DNA of 64,000 nucleotides from Halobacillus litoralis (lineage in GTDB: Bacteria > Bacillota > Bacilli > Bacillales > Halobacillaceae). The position numbers were made by a program, and so were the translations under genes. This document shows positions 50,218 through 58,913 of this stretch, piece by piece. The stretch lies in NCBI RefSeq assembly GCF_009856445.1, contig NZ_WMFA01000002.1, forward strand, positions 744,001 through 808,000, written 5' to 3'. Below the pieces are notes generated by a model. It was not told where the DNA came from. It did not search any database and saw only the letters and a list, made by a program, of their open reading frames with translations. The first letter of the stretch is position 1; the number at the start of each line of letters is the position of its first letter.

Positions 50218-51138
50218 ATGGAGATTGGAGAAAGACTAAGGGAAGCCCGTGAATCGAAGGGCCTTTCTTTAGAATCGCTGCAAGAGACGACAAAAATACA
50301 AAAACGCTACCTACAGGCAATTGAAAAGAATGAGTTTCAAGTGCTGCCTGGAAAATTCTATACTCGGGCGTTTATCAGGGAGTATGCCTCTGCGGTCGGA
50401 TTAGATCCAGAAGTGGTCATGGAAGAACACAAAGGGGAGCTTCCGACCTTCGATGAGGAGAGTTCGGTACAATACAGCCGTGTCCAGAGGACTAAAAAGG
50501 AAGCGACACAGAAAAGTGGGCCATCCTCCCGTGTTCTGCCTACGATTTTAACCGTTGGCTTAATCATTGGTTTAATCTTTGTCGTGTGGCTCGTATGGCA
50601 GAATATGAGCGGGGCTGAAGGTGAAAATCCAGCAACAGACAATGGTTCCAACAATGAAATCAGTGTGCCTGAGAATTCTGAGAGCGAGACTTCCGCCGAT
50701 CAGGAAGAAGCGAAAGACACTGAGGATGGAAGTGAATCTACAGAATCAGCTGAAGAAGAAACATCAGCTGAAGAAGATGAGGAAACTCCTGTAGAGGAAG
50801 AAGAAGAAGAGGTAGATATTCAATTGGTTCAGGAAGGGACAGGTTCTTTTCCGGAGCACACCTACGATGTCAGCGGCACGACTGAACGTACCGTTAACAT
50901 CGAGTTGACAGGGAGAGCCTACATGGAAGTACAAGCTCCTAAGAGTGGTGAAGACCTTGTGACAGCAAAGGAATACACCGCCGAGGATTCGCCTATCACC
51001 CTTGATTTAGGAGACAAAGCTGAATTGTACATTAAGACTGGAAATGCACCGGGAACTATCGTTACGATCGGCGGTAAGAAAGTCCCTTATCCTAACCCGG
51101 AAGTATCCACGCAGAAACTATTGTTGCAATTCAACTAA
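50218..51138 (+). CDS. rodZ: RodZ-like cell-shape protein (YmfM)
   Basis: 306 aa from ATG 50218 (RBS GGATGGTG). Cytoplasmic helix-turn-helix of the MreB-binding RodZ type (IGERLREARESKGLSLESLQ, YLQAIEKNEF, FYTRAFIREYA), a single transmembrane helix at about 105-127, a very acidic Glu/Ser/Thr linker (about 135-200), and a C-terminal extracytoplasmic DUF4115 domain. It probably links MreB to the envelope. The linker acidity fits a salt-adapted organism. Confidence 0.92.
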   Translation: MEIGERLREARESKGLSLESLQETTKIQKRYLQAIEKNEFQVLPGKFYTRAFIREYASAVGLDPEVVMEEHKGELPTFDEESSVQYSRVQRTKKEATQKSGPSSRVLPTILTVGLIIGLIFVVWLVWQNMSGAEGENPATDNGSNNEISVPENSESETSADQEEAKDTEDGSESTESAEEETSAEEDEETPVEEEEEEVDIQLVQEGTGSFPEHTYDVSGTTERTVNIELTGRAYMEVQAPKSGEDLVTAKEYTAEDSPITLDLGDKAELYIKTGNAPGTIVTIGGKKVPYPNPEVSTQKLLLQFN

Positions 51139-51160
51139 GAAACTGAATATAATCATGACT

Positions 51161-51220
51161 AGGCTGCCCCTGCGTTTCATTTGAAGAATGAAAACCATTC
51201 TTCTTGGACGGGCAGCCTTT
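51161..51220 (+). terminator. Terminator between rodZ and pgsA
   Basis: AGGCTGCCC pairs with GGGCAGCCT, with an inner GAAGAATG/CATTCTTC stem. The T-tail is short. Confidence 0.7.
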
Positions 51221-51254
51221 GATGTATTGAAATGACTGTTAGGAGAGTGAACGT

Positions 51255-51833
51255 ATGAATTTACCAAACAAAATTACTTTATCAAGAATTTTCCTTATTC
51301 CAATTTTTATCATCCTTATGAGTGTTCCATTTGACTGGGGTACCTTCCAAATGGAAGGGCGTGAGTTACCCGTCGCCCACTTAGCAGGTGCTTTGCTATT
51401 TATTATAGCTTCTACAACTGACTGGATTGACGGGTATATTGCAAGGAAGTATAACCTTGTCACTAACTTAGGAAAGTTTCTAGATCCTTTAGCTGACAAG
51501 CTATTAGTCAGTGCAGCCCTCATCTTACTAGTTGAGATCGGTCTTGCACCCGCCTGGATCGTCATATTGATTATCAGTCGTGAGTTCGCAGTGACGGGGC
51601 TTCGTCTGGTGGCCGCAGGAGAGGGCAGTGTCCTTGCAGCAAGCCAAATGGGAAAACTGAAGACATGGATCCAAATCATCGCTATTTCCCTTCTGCTCCT
51701 GCATAATTGGCCTTTCGCTTTCATCGGGTTCCCTCTGGGAATGATCGCGCTATACTTGGCTTTAATAATTACCGTGTACTCTGGTTACGATTACTTCAAA
51801 AAAAATTGGCATGTAATGAGGGATTCTAAATGA
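51255..51833 (+). CDS. pgsA: CDP-diacylglycerol-glycerol-3-phosphate 3-phosphatidyltransferase
   Basis: Makes phosphatidylglycerol phosphate in the membrane, using the CdsA product. 192 aa with about five membrane segments. The CDP-alcohol phosphotransferase motif is complete: D-WI-DG-YI-AR followed by G-KFL-D-PLA-D. The RBS AGGAGAG is present. The stop overlaps cinA by 4 bases. Confidence 0.97.
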   Translation: MNLPNKITLSRIFLIPIFIILMSVPFDWGTFQMEGRELPVAHLAGALLFIIASTTDWIDGYIARKYNLVTNLGKFLDPLADKLLVSAALILLVEIGLAPAWIVILIISREFAVTGLRLVAAGEGSVLAASQMGKLKTWIQIIAISLLLLHNWPFAFIGFPLGMIALYLALIITVYSGYDYFKKNWHVMRDSK

Positions 51834-53068
51834 GAGCAGAAATAATAGGCGTCGGTACAGAATTACTATTAGGTCAAATTGCGAATACAAATGCTCAGTG
51901 GATCTCAAGCCGGCTTGCGACACTTGGGCATTCCGTTTATCATCACACTGTTGTTGGAGATAACCTGAAGAGGGTAACTGATTCTTTCGCATTGGCGGAA
52001 AAAAGGGCTGATCTTGTTATTGTCACAGGCGGGCTCGGCCCTACCGAAGATGACTTGACACTGGATGCCGCTCAACTCGTTTTTGATCAGGAATTGGTCG
52101 AACATGAAGATTCTATGGAGAAGATCAAGAGCTATTATCAACGAAATCAAAAGTTTATGTCAGAGAACAATCGTAAACAGGCGCGTGTGTTTGAGAGTGC
52201 TTCCGTCTTTCAAAATTTAGAGGGGATGGCTCCTGGTCAACTGGTAAAGCATGAGGATACCGTGTGGGTCTTCCTGCCAGGTGTCCCTAGAGAAATGAAG
52301 TATATAATGGATGAGTATATCATTCCTTACTTACAGAATAATTACCATATTGAATCCCAAATCGTGTCAGAAATGATGCGTTTTATCGGGATCGGTGAAT
52401 CGGATTTAGAAACGAAGCTTCAGTCTTTCATTAAATCTCAAACCAATCCAACCATTGCCCCGCTTGCATCTGAGGGAGAAGTGGGTCTAAGGCTGACGGC
52501 GACAGGGGAATCCACTGAGCAGGCGAAGGAAAAAATCCTTTCGCTTAAAACTGAAATTCTAACCCATGTCGGCAAATATTATTACGGCAGTGATGCGATT
52601 ACCATTGAAGAGAAGGTTAGAGATCTTCTTAAAGAAAAGAGTCTCAAAATCGGATCGGCAGAAAGCTTTACCGGTGGGAGGTTCTTGGAACGTCTGATCG
52701 CACTTCCTGGTGCTTCATCCGTCTGTCAGGGTGGCTATACCGTCTATACTCCTGAGATGAAAGAAAGAATACTTCAGGTTCCCAAATTCCTCATAAAGAA
52801 ATATGGAACCATCAGTCATGAATGTGCGGAAATGATGGCTTTGAATGCCCAAGCGAACTTAGATGTAGATGTGGTGGTCAGTTTCACGGGTGTTGCAGGT
52901 CCGGATGCCAGTGAAGGACATGAACCAGGCACTGTCTTCATCGGTCTTCAAATAGGGGAGAGGAAACCTGAAGTTCATAAATTTCATTTCGACGGTGGAC
53001 GGGAACAAGTGAGAGTGAGAGCTGTGAAAAAGGCGTACGAAATGATTTTCCTAAGATTGAAAAAATGA
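51830..53068 (+). CDS. cinA: CinA, competence/damage-inducible protein
   Basis: 412 aa: N-terminal MoCF-like domain (AEIIGVGTELLLGQ, VTGGLGPTEDDLT) linked to NAD-related pyrophosphatase chemistry in the family, and a C-terminal PncC-type domain (IGSAESFTGGRF; in many members this reads TAESCTGG). cinA-recA adjacency is conserved and in B. subtilis the genes are induced in competence. Ends at a strong terminator before recA. Confidence 0.94.
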   Translation: MRAEIIGVGTELLLGQIANTNAQWISSRLATLGHSVYHHTVVGDNLKRVTDSFALAEKRADLVIVTGGLGPTEDDLTLDAAQLVFDQELVEHEDSMEKIKSYYQRNQKFMSENNRKQARVFESASVFQNLEGMAPGQLVKHEDTVWVFLPGVPREMKYIMDEYIIPYLQNNYHIESQIVSEMMRFIGIGESDLETKLQSFIKSQTNPTIAPLASEGEVGLRLTATGESTEQAKEKILSLKTEILTHVGKYYYGSDAITIEEKVRDLLKEKSLKIGSAESFTGGRFLERLIALPGASSVCQGGYTVYTPEMKERILQVPKFLIKKYGTISHECAEMMALNAQANLDVDVVVSFTGVAGPDASEGHEPGTVFIGLQIGERKPEVHKFHFDGGREQVRVRAVKKAYEMIFLRLKK

Positions 53069-53081
53069 TTTTTCATTGATA

Positions 53082-53136
53082 AAAAGGTGCAGTTTTGATA
53101 ATTTCACGTAGGAGAAATAAAAAAATTGCACCTTTT
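53082..53136 (+). terminator. Terminator between cinA and recA
   Basis: AAAAGGTGCA pairs with TGCACCTTTT, extended by a G-U and four more A-T pairs, around a loop of about 25 bases. Symmetric A/T flanks could allow termination in both directions. Confidence 0.85.
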
Positions 53137-53153
53137 CTTCTTTATAAAAAAAG

Positions 53154-53167
53154 GGAACATTTATTCG
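53154..53167 (+). promoter_or_regulatory. LexA (DinR) operator upstream of recA
   Basis: GGAACATTTATTCG; its reverse complement CGAATAAATGTTCC fits the Bacillus SOS box CGAAC/T-N4-GTTC at nearly every position. It lies 8 bases upstream of the recA -35, as expected for SOS control. Confidence 0.82.
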
Positions 53168-53175
53168 CTTTTTAG

Positions 53176-53204
53176 TTGGCAAACGATCCAAAACAAGTTA
53201 TGAT
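53176..53204 (+). promoter_or_regulatory. Promoter of recA
   Basis: -35 TTGGCA (53176-53181), 17-nt spacer, -10 TATGAT (53199-53204); both hexamers match 5 of 6. Confidence 0.82.
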
Positions 53205-53234
53205 AGGGTTAGAAATATTGAAAGGCGGTATATA

Positions 53235-54278
53235 ATGAGCGATCGTAAACAAGCGTTAGATATGGCATTGCGTCAAATAGAAAAACAATTCGGAAAAGGC
53301 TCCATTATGAAGCTTGGTGAAAGTGCTGAGCAGAGAGTGAACACGGTCCCAAGTGGATCCCTTGCTCTTGATGTGGCACTTGGAGTAGGAGGATACCCGC
53401 GAGGTAGAATTGTAGAAATTTATGGACCAGAATCCTCTGGTAAAACAACAGTCGCGCTTCACGCGATTGCTGAAGCTCAAAGAAAAGGCGGCCAGGCGGC
53501 CTTCATCGATGCGGAGCATGCCTTAGACCCTGTCTATGCAAGAGCGTTGGGCGTAGATATTGAAGAGCTTCTACTATCTCAACCGGATACGGGAGAGCAG
53601 GCGCTTGAAATTGCAGAGGCCCTAGTCCGTAGTGGTGCAGTAGATATGGTTGTCATCGACTCTGTAGCAGCACTTGTACCAAAAGCTGAGATTGAAGGGG
53701 AAATGGGTGACGCCCACGTCGGTTTGCAGGCCCGTTTGATGTCTCAGGCGCTTCGTAAGCTTTCCGGAGCTATCAACAAATCGAAAACGACGGCCATCTT
53801 TATTAACCAAATTCGTGAAAAAGTGGGAGTAATGTTCGGTAACCCTGAAACAACCCCTGGTGGACGTGCCTTGAAGTTCTATTCTTCTGTTCGTCTGGAA
53901 GTCCGTCGTGCGGAGACTTTGAAACAAGGAAACGAAATGGTCGGAAACAAAACCCGTTTGAAAGTGGTCAAAAACAAAGTAGCCCCTCCTTTCAGACAGG
54001 CGGAAGTGGATATTATGTACGGAGAAGGAATTTCCCGAGAAGGAGAACTTCTTGATATCGGGACAGACCTTGATCTCATCCAGAAGAGTGGTTCCTGGTA
54101 TTCGTATAAAGATGATAGACTCGGTCAGGGCCGTGAGAATGCCAAGCAATTCCTGAAAGAAAATGTAGAAGTCTATGAAGAAGTGAAAAAACTGATTCGA
54201 GACCATTACGGCATGGAAGCAGATGAAGAAGCTGGAGATGCCAACAATAAAGAAAGTCAGGAAACGCTGGACGTCTAA
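53235..54278 (+). CDS. recA: RecA recombinase
   Basis: Strand-exchange ATPase for recombination and coprotease for LexA. 347 aa. Walker [10 protein letters not shown], Walker [12 protein letters not shown], the family signature [14 protein letters not shown], and an acidic C-terminal tail. Starts at ATG 53235 with AAAGGCGG upstream. A LexA box and promoter precede it, and a strong terminator follows. Confidence 0.98.
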   Translation: MSDRKQALDMALRQIEKQFGKGSIMKLGESAEQRVNTVPSGSLALDVALGVGGYPRGRIVEIYGPESSGKTTVALHAIAEAQRKGGQAAFIDAEHALDPVYARALGVDIEELLLSQPDTGEQALEIAEALVRSGAVDMVVIDSVAALVPKAEIEGEMGDAHVGLQARLMSQALRKLSGAINKSKTTAIFINQIREKVGVMFGNPETTPGGRALKFYSSVRLEVRRAETLKQGNEMVGNKTRLKVVKNKVAPPFRQAEVDIMYGEGISREGELLDIGTDLDLIQKSGSWYSYKDDRLGQGRENAKQFLKENVEVYEEVKKLIRDHYGMEADEEAGDANNKESQETLDV

Positions 54279-54288
54279 CTGTTTAAAG

Positions 54289-54330
54289 AAAAATCGAGTA
54301 TGAAACCACTGTTTCATACTCGATTTTTTC
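54289..54330 (+). terminator. Terminator of recA
   Basis: AAAATCGAGTATGAAAC pairs with GTTTCATACTCGATTTT around CACT, then TTC. Confidence 0.93.
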
Positions 54331-54477
54331 ATAGGTATAGGTTTTTCCAAATCCAAAAAAAACTATTTTTGGGCTTGTTTCACATCATTTTTAAAGAAAT
54401 TAGGTCTGAAAATGCGAAATGAATAGACTGACATTTTTAAATATTTGAATATGTTAGCAGATACATAGGGCGTTTCC
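54331..54477. other. AT-rich gap between recA and rny
   Basis: No ORF with an RBS, no convincing hairpin and no repeat copy found here; together with the terminator, promoter and leader it forms the 341-base recA-rny gap. Confidence 0.5.
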
Positions 54478-54506
54478 TTGACATTCCGTATAGTCAAGCA
54501 TAAAAT
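54478..54506 (+). promoter_or_regulatory. Promoter of rny
   Basis: Perfect -35 TTGACA (54478-54483), 17-nt spacer, -10 TAAAAT (54501-54506). It implies a leader of about 105 nt for RNase Y. Confidence 0.82.
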
Positions 54507-54619
54507 GAATGTGTATCATTTTCATCTTTATACCCTTATCTTAAACAAATGAAACTGAAAATGAAACGTTTGTAATTGCCGACAAACGGACCAAGTTCAT
54601 AGCAAGAGGAGGTGAAATT

Positions 54620-56182
54620 ATGGATATAATATCCTCGCTCATCTTCATTTTGCTTGCCCTTATCATCGGTTCTGTTGTTGGTTATCTTATTCGGAAATCG
54701 ATTGCGGAGGCGAAAATTTCCAGTGCTGAGGACCTTGCGAAACAGATTGTGGAAGAAGGTCATCGCAATGCTGAATCAGCCAAGAAGGAAGCTCTTCTTG
54801 AAGCGAAAGAAGAGAACCAGAAATTTCGCCAGGAAGCGGAGAACGAAATTCGTGAGCGCCGCATGGACCTGCAGAAAACTGAAAATCGTTTAACTCAGAA
54901 AGAAGAGAATCTTGATCGTAAGAGTGGAACGCTTGACCAACGTGATCTTTCACTCGAAAAGAAAGAAGGGACTCTTGCCGAGAGACAACAACAAATTGAA
55001 GAAATGGAAAGCAAAGTGAAAGCTATGCTTCAAGAACAACAAACAGAGCTTGAACGTATTTCAAGCTTAACATCAGACCAGGCGAAGCAGATGATTTTAG
55101 AACGCGTCGAACAAGAGGTATCGCATGAGTCAGCGCTTATGATTAAGGAAGCGGAAAACCGCGCGAAGGAAGAAGCGGATAAGAAAGCGAAAAGCATTCT
55201 TTCTCTTGCCCTTCAGCGTTGTGCAGCGGATCATGTAGCTGAAACGACCGTTTCCGTGGTCAATCTCCCTAATGACGAAATGAAAGGCCGTATCATCGGA
55301 CGTGAAGGCCGGAACATTCGTACTTTAGAGACATTAACAGGCATTGACTTGATTATTGACGATACTCCAGAGGCCGTCATCCTTTCAGGGTTTGATCCAA
55401 TTCGACGAGAAACAGCAAGAATGGCCCTTGAGAAGTTGGTGCAGGATGGACGAATTCACCCGGCTCGTATTGAAGAGATGGTGGACAAGTCTAGACGAGA
55501 AGTTGATGATTACATCAGAGAAGTTGGTGAACAAACGACATTCGAAGTAGGTGTTCATGGTCTCCACCCAGATCTGATTAAGATTTTAGGACGTCTGAAG
55601 TACCGTACCAGTTACGGACAAAACGTCTTGAAACACTCAATGGAAGTCGCCTACCTTTCTGGTTTGTTAGCTGCCGAACTTGGAGAAGATGAAACCCTGG
55701 CCCGTCGTGCAGGTCTGCTTCATGATATTGGTAAAGCTATTGACCATGAAGTTGAAGGAAGCCACGTGGAAATCGGTAAAGAACTGGCGATGAAGTACAA
55801 AGAGAATGAAACGGTTATCAATGCTGTGGCATCCCACCATGGTGATGAAGAGCCGACTTCAATCATTTCTGTACTTGTGGCTGCTGCCGATGCTCTTTCC
55901 GCGGCACGTCCTGGAGCCAGAAGTGAAACCTTAGAGAATTACATCAAACGTCTTGAAAAACTGGAAGAGATTTCAGAGTCTTACGATGGCGTAGAGAAAT
56001 CTTTCGCGATCCAAGCTGGACGCGAAGTTCGCATCATGGTTCGTCCTGATGAAATTGATGATCTTGAAGCAACAAGATTAGCACGAGATATTCGAAATCG
56101 AATCGAGGGAGAACTCGATTATCCAGGTCATATTAAAGTTACCGTTATTCGTGAAACACGTTCTGTGGAGTATGCGAAATAA
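54620..56182 (+). CDS. rny: Ribonuclease Y
   Basis: Membrane-anchored endoribonuclease that initiates mRNA decay in Bacillus. 520 aa: N-terminal transmembrane helix (about 3-24), a long charged coiled coil (about 28-200), KH domain ([27 protein letters not shown]), HD domain with the metal His-Asp pair ([11 protein letters not shown]). AGAGGAGGTG RBS. Known partners such as PNPase are encoded at 27 kb. Confidence 0.97.
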   Translation: MDIISSLIFILLALIIGSVVGYLIRKSIAEAKISSAEDLAKQIVEEGHRNAESAKKEALLEAKEENQKFRQEAENEIRERRMDLQKTENRLTQKEENLDRKSGTLDQRDLSLEKKEGTLAERQQQIEEMESKVKAMLQEQQTELERISSLTSDQAKQMILERVEQEVSHESALMIKEAENRAKEEADKKAKSILSLALQRCAADHVAETTVSVVNLPNDEMKGRIIGREGRNIRTLETLTGIDLIIDDTPEAVILSGFDPIRRETARMALEKLVQDGRIHPARIEEMVDKSRREVDDYIREVGEQTTFEVGVHGLHPDLIKILGRLKYRTSYGQNVLKHSMEVAYLSGLLAAELGEDETLARRAGLLHDIGKAIDHEVEGSHVEIGKELAMKYKENETVINAVASHHGDEEPTSIISVLVAAADALSAARPGARSETLENYIKRLEKLEEISESYDGVEKSFAIQAGREVRIMVRPDEIDDLEATRLARDIRNRIEGELDYPGHIKVTVIRETRSVEYAK

Positions 56183-56186
56183 AATG

Positions 56187-56224
56187 AATGAAGCGGCCTT
56201 CTGGGTCGCTTCATTTCTGTTTTT
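56187..56224 (+). terminator. Terminator between rny and ymdB
   Basis: AATGAAGCG pairs with CGCTTCATT; T-rich CTGTTTTT follows. Confidence 0.82.
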
Positions 56225-56269
56225 ACGGGGACAATAAAGAAACGATTGTGGAAGGAAGGTTTTTGTTAA

Positions 56270-57067
56270 ATGAGAATTTTATTCATAGGTGATGTCGTAG
56301 GTTCACCAGGACGTGAAATGGTTGATGAATACTTACCGAAACTCAAGCAGAAATATCAGCCTGCTGTGACGATTGTGAACGGTGAAAATGCAGCTTCCGG
56401 AAAAGGTATTACCGAAAAGATTTACCGTCGGTTCCTTGAAAAAGGTGCTCAGGCCGTAACACTCGGTAACCATGCATGGGATAAAAAGGAGATCTTTGAA
56501 TTTATTGACGACGCACAATATCTCGTCCGGCCAGCCAATTACCCTGAAGGCACGCCAGGAAAAGGTATCACTTTTGTCAAAACCCCTAAGGGTGAGGTCG
56601 CCGTTATTAACTTACAAGGACGTACGTTTTTGTCTCCGAATGATGATCCATTTAGAAAAATTGATGAGCTGATCGAAGAAGCTAAAAAACGAACATCTAT
56701 TATTTTTCTGGATTTTCATGCGGAAGCAACAAGTGAAAAGCAGGCGATGGGCTGGTATGTAGATGGCAGAGTGAGTGTAAACGTTGGGACACACACCCAT
56801 ATACAGACCGCAGATGAAAGAATTCTGCCGGGTGGTACGGGCTATATTACTGACGTAGGTATGACAGGGCCATATGACGGAATTTTAGGAATGGAACGTG
56901 AAGCCGTTTTGAAGCGTTTTCTTACAAACTTACCTGTACGTTTTGAAGTTCCAAAAAAGGGAAGAGCACAACTGAGTGCCTTCTTGGTGGATGTAGATGA
57001 TAAGACAGGAAAGTCTACGAAAGTACAGCGTATTTTAATTAATGATGACCATCCATTCTTTGAGTGA
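56270..57067 (+). CDS. ymdB: YmdB-type calcineurin-like metallophosphoesterase
   Basis: 265 aa. Metal-site motifs MRILFIGDVVGSPG, VNGENAASGKG, TLGNHAWDKKE, and C-terminal GTHTHIQTADE. In B. subtilis YmdB hydrolyses 2',3'-cyclic nucleotides in vitro and affects biofilm and late-adaptive gene expression. Conserved order rny-ymdB-spoVS. Confidence 0.95.
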   Translation: MRILFIGDVVGSPGREMVDEYLPKLKQKYQPAVTIVNGENAASGKGITEKIYRRFLEKGAQAVTLGNHAWDKKEIFEFIDDAQYLVRPANYPEGTPGKGITFVKTPKGEVAVINLQGRTFLSPNDDPFRKIDELIEEAKKRTSIIFLDFHAEATSEKQAMGWYVDGRVSVNVGTHTHIQTADERILPGGTGYITDVGMTGPYDGILGMEREAVLKRFLTNLPVRFEVPKKGRAQLSAFLVDVDDKTGKSTKVQRILINDDHPFFE

Positions 57068-57102
57068 TTATTTGAATTTTGCGACAAATTCATTCATAAT
57101 GA

Positions 57103-57133
57103 AAAGGTAATATCCTACATCTCCAAGAATATA
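57103..57133 (+). promoter_or_regulatory. Possible sigma-H promoter of spoVS
   Basis: AAAGGTAAT at 57103-57111 and GAAT at 57127-57130 resemble the sigma-H AGGAWWT / GAAT boxes; the gap is about one base longer than in spoVG. B. subtilis spoVS is sigma-H-dependent, which supports the call. Confidence 0.5.
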
Positions 57134-57175
57134 GTAGTTATGGAACAACTATAGTGATTGAAGGAGGAGCTAGTA

Positions 57176-57436
57176 ATGGAAGTCTTAAAAGTATCAGCCA
57201 AATCCGTACCTAATTCAGTAGCAGGAGCCTTGGCCAACGTAGTAAGAGAGCGCGGGACGGCCGAAATTCAAGCGATCGGAGCAGGAGCATTGAATCAAGC
57301 AGTTAAAGCCGTTGCCATCGCCCGCGGGTTTGTCGCCCCAAGTGGCATGGACTTGATTTGTATTCCGGCATTTACAGATATCATGATCGACGAGGAGGAA
57401 CGGACAGCGATTAAGTTGATCGTCGAACCTCGATGA
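57176..57436 (+). CDS. spoVS: Stage V sporulation protein S
   Basis: 86 aa from ATG 57176 (GGAGGAG upstream), exactly the family length; TTG 57158 is rejected. VLKVSAKSVPNSVAGALANVVRERG and AIARGFVAPSGMDLICIPAF are strongly conserved Alba-like features. Needed for coat assembly and septation control in B. subtilis. Confidence 0.97.
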   Translation: MEVLKVSAKSVPNSVAGALANVVRERGTAEIQAIGAGALNQAVKAVAIARGFVAPSGMDLICIPAFTDIMIDEEERTAIKLIVEPR

Positions 57437-57458
57437 ACTTATAAGTTCCGGCTTTTTT
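57435..57458 (+). terminator. Weak terminator at the spoVS stop
   Basis: The palindrome GAACTTATAAGTTC begins inside the stop codon and is followed by CGGC and T6. The spacer between stem and T-run makes it weak. Confidence 0.45.
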
Positions 57459-57535
57459 ATCAGTTTCGTGTACTTACGATATTTGCTAGCGGATAGCTTG
57501 TCGTTGTGAATGAAAGAAAAATAGAATGGAGCAGA

Positions 57536-57567
57536 AGACGTACTCACAATTGAGTACGTCTTTTTTT
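57536..57567 (+). terminator. Strong terminator 90 bases after spoVS
   Basis: AGACGTACTCA pairs with TGAGTACGTCT around CAAT, then T7. It backs up the first terminator or ends a small transcript from 57460-57535. Confidence 0.92.
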
Positions 57568-57775
57568 ATTATGATGTAATAGAAAGCTGTGAAGATGATC
57601 TGCTTAAGAAACAACGGTGGTTCTGAGTTTGCAGACTATGGCCCGTCCGCGCTTAAAGATACCAAATCAGATACTAAAGAATAGTACTTAATGTAATAAA
57701 TATGGATAGTTGCTAGAGGCTGCTAGAAAGTTTGCAGAATATAAGCGTTTGTATTTATACAGTGGACAGGTAGAT
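57568..57775. other. Non-coding gap upstream of tdh
   Basis: About 200 bases without a credible ORF, hairpin or repeat copy. Only a 17-codon open frame (from ATG 57636) without an RBS is present. Confidence 0.45.
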
Positions 57776-57803
57776 TTGCGTTTTACGCAATACATGTTAC
57801 TAT
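57776..57803 (+). promoter_or_regulatory. Promoter of tdh-kbl with overlapping palindrome
   Basis: -35 TTGCGT (57776-57781), 16-nt spacer, -10 TACTAT (57798-57803). The palindrome TTGCGTTTTACGCAA (57776-57790, perfect 6-3-6) covers the -35, where a repressor would act. The regulator is unknown. Confidence 0.5.
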
Positions 57804-57854
57804 TGTTTTTATAAGAGGTTTAATAATGATTTACTTAGGTTAGGAGTGTTCACT

Positions 57855-58895
57855 GTGAATGGAACGATGAAAGCGATCGTTAAGCATCACCGAGGTCCGG
57901 GAGCGCAAATGCAAGAAGTTGCTATTCCTGAGATCCGTGATGATGAAGTATTAATTCGTGTGAAAGCAACATCGATTTGTGGGACGGATGTCCATATATA
58001 TAATTGGGATGAGTGGTCTGAAAGCCGCGTTAAACCCCCATATGTTTTCGGTCATGAATTCTCAGGGGAGATTGTGGAAGTAGGAAGTAAGGTTCATAAT
58101 TTCCAAACTGGTGACTATGTTAGTGCAGAGACTCACCTTATTTGTGGCCACTGTCCTCAGTGTTTGACGGGTAAATTCCACATTTGTGAAAACACTAAAA
58201 TTATTGGTGTGGATACCCAAGGTTGTTTTGCTGAATATGTAGCTCTTCCCGCCGACAACCTTTGGAAAAATCTGGAAGATATGCCAACAGACATCGCTTC
58301 CATTCAAGAGCCGATGGGGAATGCTGTACATACGGTTTTAAATGGCGATGTAGCAGGAAAATCAGTAGCTATCATCGGATGTGGTCCCATTGGGTTGATG
58401 GCTGTAGGCGTTGCCAAGGCAGCTGGAGCATCTCAAGTGCTTGCTTTTGATTTGAATCCGTACCGCCTTGAACTTGCTGAGAAAATGGGAGCGACAACCG
58501 TGATTCATTCTGGTGAAATAGATCCTGTAAAAAAAGCAAGAGAGTTAACAGATGGTCATGGGGTAGACGTGGTTTGTGAAATGAGTGGCCATCCCGTAGC
58601 GATGGATCAAGGATTTAAGATGATTACGAATGGAGGCCGCGTTTCCATTCTAAGCCTACCTACAAAGAGAGTCAGCCTTGATGTTACGAATGATATCGTA
58701 TTCAAAGGTGTTGAGGTTCAAGGGATTACTGGAAGGAAAATGTACGAAACGTGGCAGCAGGTTTCCCGCCTTCTTCAGTCTAAACAGGTGGATGTTGCTC
58801 CACTGATTACTCACCATATGAAGCTTGAAGAGTTCGAGAAGGGCTTTGACTTGATGAATCAGGGTCAATGTGGAAAAGTAGTTTTACACCCATAA
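57855..58895 (+). CDS. tdh: L-threonine 3-dehydrogenase
   Basis: Zinc-dependent oxidation of threonine to 2-amino-3-ketobutyrate. 346 aa from GTG 57855, which has AGGAG 8 bases upstream; GTG 57846 overlaps the RBS and ATG 57867 is too far. Catalytic-zinc region SICGTDVHIYNW, structural-zinc Cys cluster CGHCPQCLTGKFHIC, and NAD motif GCGPIGLMAVG. Operon with kbl. Confidence 0.96.
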   Translation: MNGTMKAIVKHHRGPGAQMQEVAIPEIRDDEVLIRVKATSICGTDVHIYNWDEWSESRVKPPYVFGHEFSGEIVEVGSKVHNFQTGDYVSAETHLICGHCPQCLTGKFHICENTKIIGVDTQGCFAEYVALPADNLWKNLEDMPTDIASIQEPMGNAVHTVLNGDVAGKSVAIIGCGPIGLMAVGVAKAAGASQVLAFDLNPYRLELAEKMGATTVIHSGEIDPVKKARELTDGHGVDVVCEMSGHPVAMDQGFKMITNGGRVSILSLPTKRVSLDVTNDIVFKGVEVQGITGRKMYETWQQVSRLLQSKQVDVAPLITHHMKLEEFEKGFDLMNQGQCGKVVLHP

Positions 58896-58913
58896 TTGTA
58901 AGGAGGATGTTTT

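Noticed and set aside
53622-54356. 244-codon minus-strand frame opposite recA
   Set aside because: Antisense shadow of recA with biased composition; no start signals.
57505-57552. 15-codon GTG-started frame just before the second spoVS terminator
   Set aside because: No RBS, and its 3' half lies within the terminator stem.
57636-57689. Short frame starting MARPRLK in the spoVS-tdh gap, reminiscent of IS200-type transposase starts
   Set aside because: Only 17 codons, no RBS, and no further transposase sequence or inverted repeats around it.
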